The translations under genes and the position numbers were made by a program. A stretch of 64,000 nucleotides of DNA from Nitrosospira sp. Nl5 (GTDB lineage Bacteria; Pseudomonadota; Gammaproteobacteria; Burkholderiales; Nitrosomonadaceae): positions 1 through 64,000 of the forward strand of contig NZ_FMVQ01000003.1 in the NCBI RefSeq assembly GCF_900102495.1. The letters run 5' to 3'. Below are positions 54,989 through 64,000 of this stretch, one piece after another; the first letter of the stretch is position 1, and each line of letters begins with the position of its first letter. The notes under the pieces are model-generated. The model was not told where the DNA came from, did no database searches, and saw only the letters and a program-made list of their open reading frames with translations.

Positions 54989-56605
54989 CTAAAATTCGTC
55001 TCGGTATTTTGATGTAATCGGGTAACGCCAATCCTTACCGAAGCCTCTCTGGGTAACGCGGATGCCCGGCGGAGACTGGCGGCGTTTATATTCATTCAGG
55101 CGGATAAGTTGTACCACCCGCCGTACATCGGCTTCTGCATAATTCATCCCGATAATATCCTGCAACGAAATGTCATGCTCCACGTAAGCTTCGACAATGG
55201 CATCAAGTACCTCGTAAGGCGGCAGGCTGTCCTGATCGGTCTGGTCAGGACGCAATTCCGCCGAAGGAGCACGGCTGATAACACGTTCCGGGATAACATG
55301 TCCCAGCGTATTGCGATAACGGCAAAGGCGGTACACCATGGTTTTGCTGATATCCTTCAATACTGCGAAGCCGCCTGCCATATCGCCGTACAGAGTACAG
55401 TAGCCTACCGCTATTTCGGATTTATTGCCCGTGGTAAGAACAATAGAACCGTATTTGTTCGATAATGCCATCAGCAGGCTGCCGCGTATACGCGCTTGCA
55501 AGTTTTCCTCCGTGATGTCAGGAGTGTTTTGCTGCTGCGGCTCCCTGAACTCCCTCTCCAGTGTGTCCCCGAATTTTCCGAAAATGGGCCCGATGGGGAG
55601 CTCGCTGTAACGCACATTCAATGTTTTGGCGATCGTGCGCGCATCGGATAAGCTGATGTCGGCGGTAAACCGAGACGGCATCATTACTGCCTGCACTGTA
55701 TCGGCGCCCAGTGCATCCACCGCAATTGCCATTGTAAGCGCCGAATCCACCCCGCCGGAAAGCCCCAGCAGTACGCCCCGGATGCCATTCTTTCCAATAT
55801 AATCCTTGAGGCCGAGACACAGCGCCTGGTAAACGCTCGCTTCCAAAGCTTGCGGCGGTGCGATTTCCCCTGGTACGGGAGCGCCATTTTGCAATTCGAC
55901 CAAGCCCAGGGTTTCCCTGAACTCATCAAACTGATGCGTAACTTCCCCCTTGTCATTCATGGCAAAAGAGGCGCCGTCGAATATCAGTTCATCCTGACCA
56001 CCCACCAAGTTGGCATAGATGATGGGTATTGCTGTTTCACTGATGCATTGGCGCACGATCTGGTAGCGCAGAACCTGCTTGCGCATGTGGTAAGGGGAAG
56101 CGTTCAGTACCAGCAGAACGTCCGCTCCCGCCTCCCTGGCGCGCATGGCCGGGTCTTCTTGCCAAATATCCTGACAAATGTTGACGCCGAATTTTATCCC
56201 TTCAAGATTGAATATGCAGGAATCGCAGCCGGGTTCGAAATAACGTCGCTCGTCGAATACGCTGTCATTGGGAAGCTGATTCTTGAGATACGTGGCGATA
56301 ATTTTACCGTCGCGTATCACCGAAGCCGCGTTGTAGAGGTTGTTGCCGGCAACATGGGGATGTCCCACCAGCAGCGTTATACCGTATATTTCCTTGGCCA
56401 GATCAGCAAGCGCATCTCTGCAGGCGAGATGGAATCCCTCGCGCAATAACAGGTCTTCAGGCGGGTACCCTGACACAGCCAGCTCGGGTGTGATGACCAA
56501 TTTGGCTCCCGCATTCTTTGCGCGGCGGGCGTAATCGAGAACCTTTCCGGTATTACCGCTAAGGTCGCCGACGATGCAGTTGATCTGGGCAATGGCGAGC
56601 TTCAT
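54989..56605 (-). CDS. nadE: Glutamine-dependent NAD+ synthetase
   Basis: This 538-residue two-domain enzyme performs the last step of NAD synthesis. The N-terminal nitrilase-type glutaminase has the catalytic Glu (ITPELAVSGYPPEDLL), Lys (LKNQLPND) and Cys (VNICQDIW). The C-terminal synthetase has the PP-loop LLGLSGGVDSALTMAI near residue 283. Unlike the asparagine-synthase-like proteins in the polysaccharide locus, its ammonia-supplying domain is intact. It precedes glnB. Confidence 0.95.
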   Translation of the reverse strand: MKLAIAQINCIVGDLSGNTGKVLDYARRAKNAGAKLVITPELAVSGYPPEDLLLREGFHLACRDALADLAKEIYGITLLVGHPHVAGNNLYNAASVIRDGKIIATYLKNQLPNDSVFDERRYFEPGCDSCIFNLEGIKFGVNICQDIWQEDPAMRAREAGADVLLVLNASPYHMRKQVLRYQIVRQCISETAIPIIYANLVGGQDELIFDGASFAMNDKGEVTHQFDEFRETLGLVELQNGAPVPGEIAPPQALEASVYQALCLGLKDYIGKNGIRGVLLGLSGGVDSALTMAIAVDALGADTVQAVMMPSRFTADISLSDARTIAKTLNVRYSELPIGPIFGKFGDTLEREFREPQQQNTPDITEENLQARIRGSLLMALSNKYGSIVLTTGNKSEIAVGYCTLYGDMAGGFAVLKDISKTMVYRLCRYRNTLGHVIPERVISRAPSAELRPDQTDQDSLPPYEVLDAIVEAYVEHDISLQDIIGMNYAEADVRRVVQLIRLNEYKRRQSPPGIRVTQRGFGKDWRYPITSKYRDEF

Positions 56606-56919
56606 GGTTTGGGGCAGATTCCGCTATCTTTTCATTGAAAAACTGTCGGATCATACCAGAATGGCCATCCTTCACGGGCCTCGCAGCCGCTCGCCATCCT
56701 TTCCACTTTAACAATGTACGACCTCGTAGGGCGCCAATAAGCAGAGCGCATTGCACCGCAAGAGTCTTCCCGATATATCGTAGCTGGCGAAGGGCTATGA
56801 AAATGTGCTTGAATATGAAAATTGACATACCGTGCAATGCTCCGCTTATTGACACCCTACTACTATTGGAGAAATTCCATCGCATTTTATGCGAGCGGAA
56901 ATGTGCCTGAAAATTCTTC
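56606..56919. promoter_or_regulatory. Divergent region nadE / FemAB-like gene
   Basis: This 314-bp gap has two TTGACA hexamers (56822-56827 and 56849-56854) in the rightward direction, but neither has a convincing -10 partner. The promoters of both divergent genes should lie here. No gene is supported. Confidence 0.35.
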
Positions 56920-58098
56920 ATGATTCCAGAACTTCAAATTAAGATAATCGATACACTTGACAGCATTTCTGTTGCGGCATGGAACGCGCTTGCGGGAGAT
57001 GATCCGTTTCTGCGGCATGAATTCTTTTCCGCCTTGCATGAAACCGGGTGTGTTTCAAAAAAAACCGGTTGGTTACCGCAATTCATCACATTGTGGGAAG
57101 GCCAGGCCCTGCGTGGCGCGCTACCACTTTATATGAAGAGCCATTCCTACGGAGAGTACGTATTCGATTGGGCTTGGGCGGACGCCTACCGGCGCTACGG
57201 TTACCCTTATTACCCCAAGCTGCTGAGCGCAGTCCCTTTCAGCCCTGTGACGGGACGACGGCTGATGGCGGAGACCGCGGAGCATCGCGCCTTGCTTGTC
57301 TCGGCCGCATTGAAAATGACGAAAGACAGAAACGCGGAGACGGTGATTTCGTCTTTCCATTGCCTGTTCCCGCGAGAGCATGAAGCGCGCGAAATGGAGG
57401 AAGCGGGAATGACGTTGCGGCATGGCATCCAATTCCACTGGAAAAATCGGATGGGGGAGAATTACGAGAATTTCGAAGCATTTCTGGAGGGGATGAGTCA
57501 TGGCAAACGCAAGAACATCAGGCAGGAGCGACGGAAAGTCCACGCCGCCGGTATCCATTTTCAATGGTTGACCGGATACGATGCGAGCGACGATCACTGG
57601 CGTTTCTTTGTCAACTGCTACAATAAAACTTACCGCGATCACCATTCTACGCCTTACCTCAATCTGGAATTCTTCACGCGGCTCGGCAAAAGCATGCCGG
57701 AGAATGTCCTGCTGATTCTGGCGTTGCGTGATAACCGACCCATTGCCGCATCATTCAACTTGCATAACTCCCACACGCTGTATGGGCGCTATTGGGGCGC
57801 TATGGAATTTGTGCCGGGCCTGCATTTCGAGACCTGCTACTATCAAGCCATCGAGTTCTGTATTGCCCGTGGTATCGCTTTGTTTGAAGGCGGAGCCCAG
57901 GGAGAGCACAAGCTTGCACGTGGCTTTCTTCCCGTGCGGACTTGGTCGACGCACTGGCTTGCACATCCCGAATTCGCCGCCGCTATCGGAAATTATCTGA
58001 AGCACGAGGCGCAAGACATCAGTCACTATTTAGACGAACTGAACGAAAGCTCGCCGTTCAGGAAAGAAAAAGGGAGCAATACCAAACCCGGGGGTTAA
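56920..58098 (+). CDS. FemAB-like acyltransferase (DUF482)
   Basis: This is a 392-residue protein of the FemAB_like / GNAT_N peptidogalycan family (DUF482). It shows AWADAYRRYGYPYYPKLLSA, the GMSHGKRKNIRQERRKVHAAG helix near residue 190, and a GNAT-like stretch (AASFNLHNSHTLYGRYWGA, FEGGAQGEHKLARGF). These proteins are widespread in proteobacteria without a firmly known substrate. It is probably followed, after a 100-bp gap, by the Nudix gene. It is a different lineage from the FemAB gene at 28841. Confidence 0.85.
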   Translation: MIPELQIKIIDTLDSISVAAWNALAGDDPFLRHEFFSALHETGCVSKKTGWLPQFITLWEGQALRGALPLYMKSHSYGEYVFDWAWADAYRRYGYPYYPKLLSAVPFSPVTGRRLMAETAEHRALLVSAALKMTKDRNAETVISSFHCLFPREHEAREMEEAGMTLRHGIQFHWKNRMGENYENFEAFLEGMSHGKRKNIRQERRKVHAAGIHFQWLTGYDASDDHWRFFVNCYNKTYRDHHSTPYLNLEFFTRLGKSMPENVLLILALRDNRPIAASFNLHNSHTLYGRYWGAMEFVPGLHFETCYYQAIEFCIARGIALFEGGAQGEHKLARGFLPVRTWSTHWLAHPEFAAAIGNYLKHEAQDISHYLDELNESSPFRKEKGSNTKPGG

Positions 58099-58198
58099 CC
58101 GCTCATTTTTTAGTTTGGGCTATAATCCACCAACGCTTTTCATTCTCACTTGATTTTCACATTATGGCGGGTTCACTACAATTTCCGGATTTGGGATA

Positions 58199-58738
58199 AT
58201 GAAATACTGCAGCAACTGTGGCACCCCGGTTGAATTGCGTATTCCCGAAGGCGACACGCTGCCACGTTATGTTTGCTCCGCATGCAGCGTTATTCATTAT
58301 CAAAACCCGAAAATAGTGGTGGGCTGCATACCCGAGTGGGAGGATAGGATATTGTTGTGCCGCCGGGCTATCGAGCCGCACCACGGTTTATGGACATTGC
58401 CTGCGGGGTTCATGGAAAATGCCGAAACGCTGGTCCAGGGCGCCGCGCGCGAAACACTGGAGGAAGCCAATGCGCGAGTGGAGATGGGAGCCCTTTATGC
58501 CATTTATAATGTTCCCCATATCAACCAGGTGCACATCCTGTTTCGTGCGCAGTTGCTGGATCTCGATTTCAAACCCGGAATCGAGAGCTTGGACGTCCAG
58601 CTTTTTGGAGAGGCGGAGATTCCCTGGGAGACGCTGGCGTTTCGTGTTATCCGGGAACCTCTGAAGCGTTACTTCGAGGAGCGCCGCCAAGGAAAATTCG
58701 AGTTTCATATGGGGACTATAGAAGAGGCTGGCAAATGA
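58199..58738 (+). CDS. Nudix hydrolase with N-terminal zinc ribbon
   Basis: This is a 179-residue hydrolase. The zinc ribbon has two CxxC pairs (YCSNCG near residue 4 and VCSACS near residue 27). The Nudix box GFMENAETLVQGAARETLEE retains the essential RE and EE residues. The box Gly after EE is replaced by Asn, which I believe is common in this subfamily. It probably hydrolyses a nucleoside diphosphate derivative such as NADH or a sugar nucleotide. The start at 58199 is preceded by a CCGGATTTGGG sequence resembling a family A element end. Confidence 0.85.
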   Translation: MKYCSNCGTPVELRIPEGDTLPRYVCSACSVIHYQNPKIVVGCIPEWEDRILLCRRAIEPHHGLWTLPAGFMENAETLVQGAARETLEEANARVEMGALYAIYNVPHINQVHILFRAQLLDLDFKPGIESLDVQLFGEAEIPWETLAFRVIREPLKRYFEERRQGKFEFHMGTIEEAGK

Positions 58739-58792
58739 TTATTTCATGGGAATTCGGGAATGCGCGGCAGTGCTGGGGCGATTTCATGGGGG

Positions 58793-59959
58793 TCAAGCTG
58801 CCCGTAACGCATCCACGATATTGAGGCGGGCGGCCCGGGCGGCGGGAAGAAAGCCGCCGGCAACGCCCATGATTAGCGCAAATGCAAATGACTTCAGGAT
58901 AATGGTTACGTTCAGGGTGAAGCCGAATGCCAGTTCCGAGAAAGATTGCCAATTCATGGTGGAGATGGTAAAGAATTGCATGAACGACGCTAATACCAAA
59001 CCGGCTACGCCACCCGTCGCACCGAGCATCATTGCTTCGACGAGAAACGCTGACAGTATATTTTTTCTGCGGAATCCCAGCGCCCGGAGGGTGCCGATTT
59101 CAGAGGCGCGATTGGCGACGGAAGCGTACATGGTGATCATCGCGCCGATAATCGCGCCGGCGGAAAAAACAACCGACAATATCATTCCCAGATAGCGGAT
59201 GAAGTTTGCCAGCACCCGTGATTGCTCGGCATAAAAAACACTTTCCTGCTTTGCTTCCAGGGTAAGACGCGGATCATTTTCAACGCGGGTCTCGAATTGA
59301 GTAAATGCCGCCGGATCATTCAATTTCAATATCACCGAAGAATAGACTGGCCTGCGAAAAGCTTGCATCAGTTGGTCCGCATCGCCCCATATTTCCGAGT
59401 CGAAGCCGGTTTTGCCGGCGTCTATGATGCCGACTACATTCCATTCACGCTGCCCGAAGCGCAGCGTTTCGCCAACACCGGCGCCCGTGTAGCGTTCGGC
59501 GACGCTCTTGCCCGCAATGATTTCCGTTGACCCGGGGCGAAACATGCGTCCTTCGACGATTCTTACCTGTGGGCGAAGTTCAATTCCTTTTTGGCCCATT
59601 CCGCGGATCAATATGTTGGACGCTTTATCGGAGTTGCGCTTGGCTAGGGAAATTAATACGATGGCCTCCTTCGATGTCAACCGCGTGCCGTCCATGCCGT
59701 AGGCGACTTCCGGCTGGCCTTCCACGATGGCGGCCTGCTCGCGATCGATGATGCTTTGCACCTCGGTGCCTGCGGAACGGCGGGTAACCACCACATTGTC
59801 AGGTGAGCCTGTTTCCACCAGCGTTTTCCTGAGGCCCTCTTCCAGCATTAATACCGTCGCAAATACAAACACCACGAGGGCCATGCCGCCGGCGGTAAGT
59901 AGCGTCGTCAGCTTGCGTGCCGCTAGGCTACGCAGCGTGTATGAGAGGGGAATCGCCAT
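58793..59959 (-). CDS. FtsX-like ABC transporter permease
   Basis: This is a 388-residue permease with one N-terminal membrane helix (LTTLLTAGGMALVVFVFATV), a periplasmic domain and three C-terminal helices including NRASEIGTLRALGFRRKNIL. It is of the DevC/MacB_PCD class. It is the last of a four-gene leftward exporter operon (adaptor, ATPase, permease, permease). The two adjacent permeases probably form a heterodimer. The substrate is unknown. Confidence 0.85.
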   Translation of the reverse strand: MAIPLSYTLRSLAARKLTTLLTAGGMALVVFVFATVLMLEEGLRKTLVETGSPDNVVVTRRSAGTEVQSIIDREQAAIVEGQPEVAYGMDGTRLTSKEAIVLISLAKRNSDKASNILIRGMGQKGIELRPQVRIVEGRMFRPGSTEIIAGKSVAERYTGAGVGETLRFGQREWNVVGIIDAGKTGFDSEIWGDADQLMQAFRRPVYSSVILKLNDPAAFTQFETRVENDPRLTLEAKQESVFYAEQSRVLANFIRYLGMILSVVFSAGAIIGAMITMYASVANRASEIGTLRALGFRRKNILSAFLVEAMMLGATGGVAGLVLASFMQFFTISTMNWQSFSELAFGFTLNVTIILKSFAFALIMGVAGGFLPAARAARLNIVDALRAA

Positions 59960-59984
59960 ATTCCAGTCTCCTTGGGCTCATTCA

Positions 59985-61142
59985 CTAACCAATGCTTCGC
60001 AAGCCTTCCACGATGGGCACTCGCGCTGCGCGCAAGGCGGGCAGTACCGCTGCCGCGATGCCAACCGCAATTGCAGCGGCGGCCTGCATGTAAACTGTTT
60101 CCACCGAAACACCGAATACTGGAAACAGCGTGCCAACTTGTTTGCTGAATTTATCGGCGACAGGGAAGGTGAGCAGAATCCCAACCGCCGCGCCGGTAAG
60201 CGCAATCGCCAGAGATTCTCCATAAATTAAGCCGGCAAGGAAGCGCGGGCCAAAACCCAATGCCTTAAGCATGGCGTATTCCCTGATGCGTTCGCGCGCG
60301 GTCATTGCCATCGTATTGGCCATTACCGCAAGGATGATGAAAATCACCACGAACGAGACGATTCGGATGGCTACCACAATGGCTTCAGTCATGGAAACAA
60401 ATCCCAGTTGAAATGCTTTTTCTGTTTCGGTGAGGGTTTCTGCAAGAGAATTTCTGAACATGGCGTCCACCTCAGTCGATATTTCCGCCGCCCTGTCGGC
60501 ATCCGAGATTTCGATCACGTATACACCCACGTGATCGGTTCTGCGAGACGCGGCCTTTTTTATTGTTTCGTTAAGGTAATCCCAGTGAAAGAAAAACTGC
60601 GAGGTATCGGTCCCGGCCTCTGCACCATCATAGATGGCGCGCACCGTAAAGCTCCATGCGCCGGAATAGATCGTGCCGCGCAGAGGAACGGTGTCGCCGA
60701 TTTTGAAACCGTATGTGTTCGCCACCTTGCGGCCTATCATGCAGCCCTTGCGGTCGGCGCCAAATGCTTTCATTTCGTCCGGGGAGATGAGGTATTCAGG
60801 ATAGAGATCAAAATAGGTTTTTGCATCGACTGCGAACTGTGGAAAAAAATTCTTTTCGGTAACATAAACCCCGCCGAACCAGCTCGCATGGGAAACCGCT
60901 GTAACGCCCTCAATTCTGCGAATCCGTTCCTGATAGTTAATTGGTAGCGGAAATACCAGCGAAATCGCATTTCGCGTCACCAGTCGGGTTGATGAAGCGC
61001 TTTCCGCGCCTGAATACCAGGCGTCCACTACCGTACGCAATAGTCCAAAAGCAAGTATCGCCACCACCAATCCCAGCACGGTCAGACCGGTGCGCAGTGT
61101 GTGGCGCAATGTATTTCTCAGAATAAGCTTCAGAAAATGCAT
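59985..61142 (-). CDS. FtsX-like ABC transporter permease
   Basis: This is a 385-residue permease. The N-terminal helix (RTGLTVLGLVVAILAFGLLR) is followed by a large periplasmic domain and three C-terminal helices (FVVIFIILAVMANTMAMTAR, IREYAMLKALGFGPRFLAGL). It is paired with the neighbouring permease 25 bp downstream and should heterodimerise with it. The ATPase gene lies 66 bp upstream. It is a second exporter separate from the macAB-like one at 49-52 kb. Confidence 0.85.
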   Translation of the reverse strand: MHFLKLILRNTLRHTLRTGLTVLGLVVAILAFGLLRTVVDAWYSGAESASSTRLVTRNAISLVFPLPINYQERIRRIEGVTAVSHASWFGGVYVTEKNFFPQFAVDAKTYFDLYPEYLISPDEMKAFGADRKGCMIGRKVANTYGFKIGDTVPLRGTIYSGAWSFTVRAIYDGAEAGTDTSQFFFHWDYLNETIKKAASRRTDHVGVYVIEISDADRAAEISTEVDAMFRNSLAETLTETEKAFQLGFVSMTEAIVVAIRIVSFVVIFIILAVMANTMAMTARERIREYAMLKALGFGPRFLAGLIYGESLAIALTGAAVGILLTFPVADKFSKQVGTLFPVFGVSVETVYMQAAAAIAVGIAAAVLPALRAARVPIVEGLRSIG

Positions 61143-61208
61143 CGTTGCAGAATCCGCATGCGGGACGCCCGAAAAGCTGAAGGAAAAAGATAGGAATTGA
61201 CTCGTTAA

Positions 61209-61901
61209 TCAACTTCTTACATCCAGTTCCCCTTTCTCCAGGTGGCGAATTGAATGGGCGGATTTCGCCGCATGAGGATCGTGTGTCACCATAATGATGG
61301 TTTTACCCATTTCGCTGTTGAGGCGTTCGAGCATGGATAGAATTTCGTCCGCCGAGGCGCGATCAAGGTCGCCTGTCGGTTCGTCCGCGACCAGGATGAC
61401 GGGGTCGGTGATGAAGGCGCGAGCGATCGCCACGCGTTGCTGCTGACCGCCGGACAGCTCCGAAGGATAATGCTCCATACGATCAGTTAATCCCACCATC
61501 GACAATGCCAGTTCCACGCGTTCTCGCCTTTGACTGCGCGAAAGCCGCGTCAACAACAATGGTAATTCCACATTCTCAAATGCAGTCAGCACCGGCATCA
61601 GATTGTAGAACTGGAAAATGAAACCAACGTTGGCCGCACGCCAGTCGGCCAGGTCCGCTTCGGAAAGCGTGGCGATGTCTGTTCCGTTAACTTTCAACGA
61701 ACCGCTATCCGGCTTGTCAATCCCGGCAATCAGGTTGAGCAGTGTACTTTTGCCGGAGCCGGAAGGTCCCATCAGGGCGATGAATTCGGATGAAATAATG
61801 TCAAAAGAGATGTTGGTCAGGACCGGCACCAGCTGTTCGCCGCGACGATAGCTTTTGGTGAGATGCCTGATCTGGACAATGGGCTCGGAAAGATTTTCCA
61901 T
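61209..61901 (-). CDS. ABC transporter ATP-binding protein
   Basis: This 230-residue LolD/MacB-type ATPase has Walker [18 protein letters not shown], the signature [14 protein letters not shown] and Walker [14 protein letters not shown], with an H-loop VTHDPHA. It drives the two permeases that follow. The gene starts 17 bp after the adaptor stop. Confidence 0.9.
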   Translation of the reverse strand: MENLSEPIVQIRHLTKSYRRGEQLVPVLTNISFDIISSEFIALMGPSGSGKSTLLNLIAGIDKPDSGSLKVNGTDIATLSEADLADWRAANVGFIFQFYNLMPVLTAFENVELPLLLTRLSRSQRRERVELALSMVGLTDRMEHYPSELSGGQQQRVAIARAFITDPVILVADEPTGDLDRASADEILSMLERLNSEMGKTIIMVTHDPHAAKSAHSIRHLEKGELDVRS

Positions 61902-61918
61902 GCAAAAATCGACACCTT

Positions 61919-63136
61919 CTATTTAGCCGCTATTTTGACGTTATCTCCACTATCGAGTCCGTGGCTGGGGCGCAATATTACCTTGTCACCGGCCTCGGCA
62001 CCTTTCAGGACTTCAACCATATCACCAATTTTTTCGCCGGTTTCGATAGGCGTCTCAATTGCTTTCTCGTCTTTAATGACGAATACCACGTTTTTTCCGT
62101 TGCGCTGGACAATCGCGTTGGGCTGTACTACGGTGCGGGCAGCGCGTTGGCCGGCAGCCATTTCTTTTTCCAAAAAGGCGATCTTCGCGCTCATTTCCGG
62201 GAGAACGCGGGGGTCACGATCGACAAACCGTATTTTTACCACTACGGTGGCTTTAGCCCTGTCCACTGTTGGCACGATGCCCTGCACCACCCCTCGTAGA
62301 CGCACCTCCGGTAGAGCATCCAGCTGGATTTCGCACGGCTGCCCGAGCTTTACCTTTGATAGATTGGATTCGGCTACATCGGCTTCGACTTCCAGCGTAT
62401 CCATATCCGCCATTGTGACCACTGCGCCTTTTGCATCGAGCGCGGAAGAGAAGGGTGTCACGACATCGCCGATATTTGCACTTTTAGTCAATACCACCCC
62501 ATCAAACGGGGCGCGGATCAGTGTCTGTTCCACCGAGATTTGAGCCGCGCGATGATTTGCCTTCGCTACACTGACGGACGCCTGATAACCACGAACCGCG
62601 GCTTGCGCCTTATGGTAGCGGGCGGCGGCGATATCGTACGCGGATTGCGAAATGAAATTCTTGGCACGCAGTTCGTGGCTTCGGTTGAATGCTGCCTGCG
62701 CATCCGCCAACTCTGCTTCTCCATGCTGTAAATTTGCCTCGGCTACCTTGACGCTTGCCGCTGCCTGTTCCATCGCGGCGCTGACATCTGCGTTCTCCAG
62801 TCGCGCGATAATTTCGTTTTTCGTTACCTCGCTGCCTTCTGTCACGCCCAGCCATTCCACGCGCCCCGTCGCCTTTGACGCTACCGCTGCTTTACGCTGC
62901 GCAACGACATACCCGGTGGCGTTGAGCAATGTGAACGATTGTGAAGGATAGGCTGTGGCAACTGTGGCGGACTCCACCTCTACCGCCGCACTGGCACGTA
63001 AATAGAGGGCAACCAGCAATATCAGCGCCGTAGCGGCCGCGAAGGTGACCATCAATTGTGGGCGTTTCCTGCGACCGGTTATACCGGTAGCACCGCTCCG
63101 GTCGATTTTTAATCTGGAAAGATCTTCCTTTGCCAC
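61919..63136 (-). CDS. Periplasmic adaptor of ABC exporter
   Basis: This is a 405-residue membrane fusion protein. The N-terminal membrane anchor (ALILLVALYLRASAAVEVES) is followed by lipoyl halves around VEWLGVTEGSEVTKNEIIA and LIRAPFDGVVLTKSANIG. A coiled coil of Ala-rich heptads and a beta-barrel domain complete it. It is the first gene of the leftward exporter operon. Upstream lies a family A element (ending 63248) and then the amiC-like gene. Confidence 0.87.
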   Translation of the reverse strand: MAKEDLSRLKIDRSGATGITGRRKRPQLMVTFAAATALILLVALYLRASAAVEVESATVATAYPSQSFTLLNATGYVVAQRKAAVASKATGRVEWLGVTEGSEVTKNEIIARLENADVSAAMEQAAASVKVAEANLQHGEAELADAQAAFNRSHELRAKNFISQSAYDIAAARYHKAQAAVRGYQASVSVAKANHRAAQISVEQTLIRAPFDGVVLTKSANIGDVVTPFSSALDAKGAVVTMADMDTLEVEADVAESNLSKVKLGQPCEIQLDALPEVRLRGVVQGIVPTVDRAKATVVVKIRFVDRDPRVLPEMSAKIAFLEKEMAAGQRAARTVVQPNAIVQRNGKNVVFVIKDEKAIETPIETGEKIGDMVEVLKGAEAGDKVILRPSHGLDSGDNVKIAAK

Positions 63137-63247
63137 ATCAACGTCCTGGGTAATTCAACGACGTGATTATGGCGTAGAAGCGGTAGTAGGGCTAGGAACC
63201 CGCGGAACAGGAAGACGGATTTGTCCTTGGCAAGAAGAAGAAATTAT
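63137..63247. other. Spacer between adaptor gene and family A element
   Basis: These 111 bp between the adaptor start and the element hold no gene. The exporter promoter is probably here or within the element. Confidence 0.3.
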
Positions 63248-63632
63248 CCTAAATCCGGTAGCTGGGCGGGGTGAAGTGTGCGGGTTTTGGGGTGCAGGGC
63301 AAGGCGCAACGACGCGGAATGCGACCGCGCAGGGCGGAGCAGTGCCTTCCGAGAGGAAGGCGCGACCCCGCAGCGGGATGCGGGGGCCCAAACGCTGAAT
63401 TCGGTCGCGGCATCCCCTACGCTGTCGATACCCGCTTCGCGGGGTCCCTCGGGCGACGCTTCGGGGCGCCGTTCTATTCAAAGACGTTGCGAACAACGTA
63501 GCCATGTACCGCAAAAACTGTGCAATTCATCCCGTAGCGGCCTCACCCGGAAGGTGAGAGTAAAACAATACGAATATCGTTATTAATCATACCACTGATC
63601 TATTAAATGAGCGGTCAACTACCGGATTTAGG
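63248..63632. mobile_element. Family A MITE-like element, copy 2 (385 bp)
   Basis: Terminal inverted repeats are CCTAAATCCGGTAGCTGG at 63248 and TCAACTACCGGATTTAGG ending at 63632. The element is flanked by an exact 5-bp duplication ATTAT (63243-63247 and 63633-63637), which strongly supports insertion by transposition. The interior is collinear with copy 1, including GGGGTGCAGGGCAAGGCGCA. No transposase is encoded. Its right end lies at the 3' end of the amiC-like gene, and the stop codon (63634-63636) is inside the duplicated target. Confidence 0.85.
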
Positions 63633-63633
63633 A

Positions 63634-64000
63634 TTATTCCAGTGACACGATTGTTGAGCGTGATAGTGGCGGGTTGTTGGCGAAATAACGCTTGATTCCG
63701 GCAAGTATCGCCTCGGCCAGCTTGTCCTGGTAAGCGGCGTTTTTCAATTTCTTTTCTTCATCCGGATTACTGATAAAAGCGGTCTCTACCAGGATGGAGG
63801 GAATATCAGGAGACTTGAGTACGGCGAATCCCGCCTGTTCCACGTTGCTCTTATGCAGGTGATTGATATCGCCGATTTGCGAGAGTACTTCCCTGCCAAG
63901 CTTGAGACTGTCGTTGATCGTTGCCGTTTGCGACAGATCCAGCAAAGTTTGCTTGAGATAGGGATCTCTAATGTCCAGATTGACGCCGCCGACCAGGTCG
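63634..64000 (-). CDS. amiC: N-acetylmuramoyl-L-alanine amidase, 3' part
   Basis: This is the C-terminal part of an Amidase_3 domain; the gene continues upstream beyond the window. Visible motifs are [39 protein letters not shown] and the catalytic Glu in [14 protein letters not shown]. The enzyme cleaves the stem peptide from peptidoglycan and helps daughter-cell separation. The stop codon is the TAA at 63634-63636, inside the target-site duplication of the family A element. Assignment to AmiC rather than AmiB is tentative. Confidence 0.88.
   Translation of the reverse strand, partial: DLVGGVNLDIRDPYLKQTLLDLSQTATINDSLKLGREVLSQIGDINHLHKSNVEQAGFAVLKSPDIPSILVETAFISNPDEEKKLKNAAYQDKLAEAILAGIKRYFANNPPLSRSTIVSLE

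Noticed and set aside
58180-58199. CCGGATTTGGG before the Nudix gene resembles the family A element end
   Set aside because: Only about 10 of 11 bases match and no second end or target duplication is visible, so chance or weak remnant is more likely.
58650-58665. GGAACCTCTGAA inside the Nudix gene matches the family B element terminus
   Set aside because: It lies within conserved coding sequence and lacks a partner end, so it is coincidence.

Overview
The window looks like a chromosomal segment of a betaproteobacterium, most likely a Nitrosospira-type ammonia oxidiser (family Nitrosomonadaceae). The grounds are a PEP-CTERM/exosortase-A (XrtA) exopolysaccharide locus, the atpIBEFHAGDC operon followed by glmU and glmS, and the nadE-glnB pair. 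The genus is inferred from gene content and style; no marker gene such as rRNA is present.

Region 1 (0-36 kb) is a large exopolysaccharide/protein-sorting locus. It opens with a nucleotide-sugar dehydrogenase and a UDP-sugar 4-epimerase (TviB/WbpO- and TviC/WbpP-like), predicted to make a GalNAc-uronic acid precursor. A leftward block follows (GNAT, acyl carrier protein, two exosortase-associated hydrolases, glycosyltransferase). Then come a PEP-CTERM beta-propeller protein, a methyltransferase, a kinase-like protein, a secreted beta-helix protein, and a translationally coupled glycosyltransferase / glycosyltransferase / CapK-like adenylating enzyme operon. The core at 17.9-26 kb is unusual: two tandem paralogous asparagine-synthase-like proteins, an ATP-grasp ligase, a Wzx-type flippase and a third asparagine-synthase-like protein. 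None of the three synthase-like proteins has the glutaminase Cys at position 2. A leftward methyltransferase plus three GNAT/FemAB-like transferases follow, then an alpha-toroid protein, an exosortase-associated O-glycosylation ligase and a polysaccharide deacetylase. I read this as an exopolysaccharide whose uronic or amino sugars are decorated with amide-linked groups. The exosortase itself is not in the window.

Region 2 (36-47 kb) is the complete F-type ATP synthase operon. It has a recognisable sigma70 promoter and a strong terminator, and is followed by glmU and glmS (UDP-GlcNAc supply).

Region 3 (47-64 kb) holds a TPR lipoprotein, a macAB-like exporter, an M48 metalloprotease with TPRs, glnB and nadE, a FemAB-like acyltransferase, a Nudix hydrolase, a four-gene ABC exporter and the 3' end of an amiC-like amidase running off the window.

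Two families of small non-coding inverted-repeat (MITE-like) elements are present. Family A (about 385 bp) has two full copies, at 29815-30200 and 63248-63632. Family B (about 276 bp) has one copy inside the macAB operon. All three abut start or stop codons, and may supply a ribosome-binding sequence or a stop codon.
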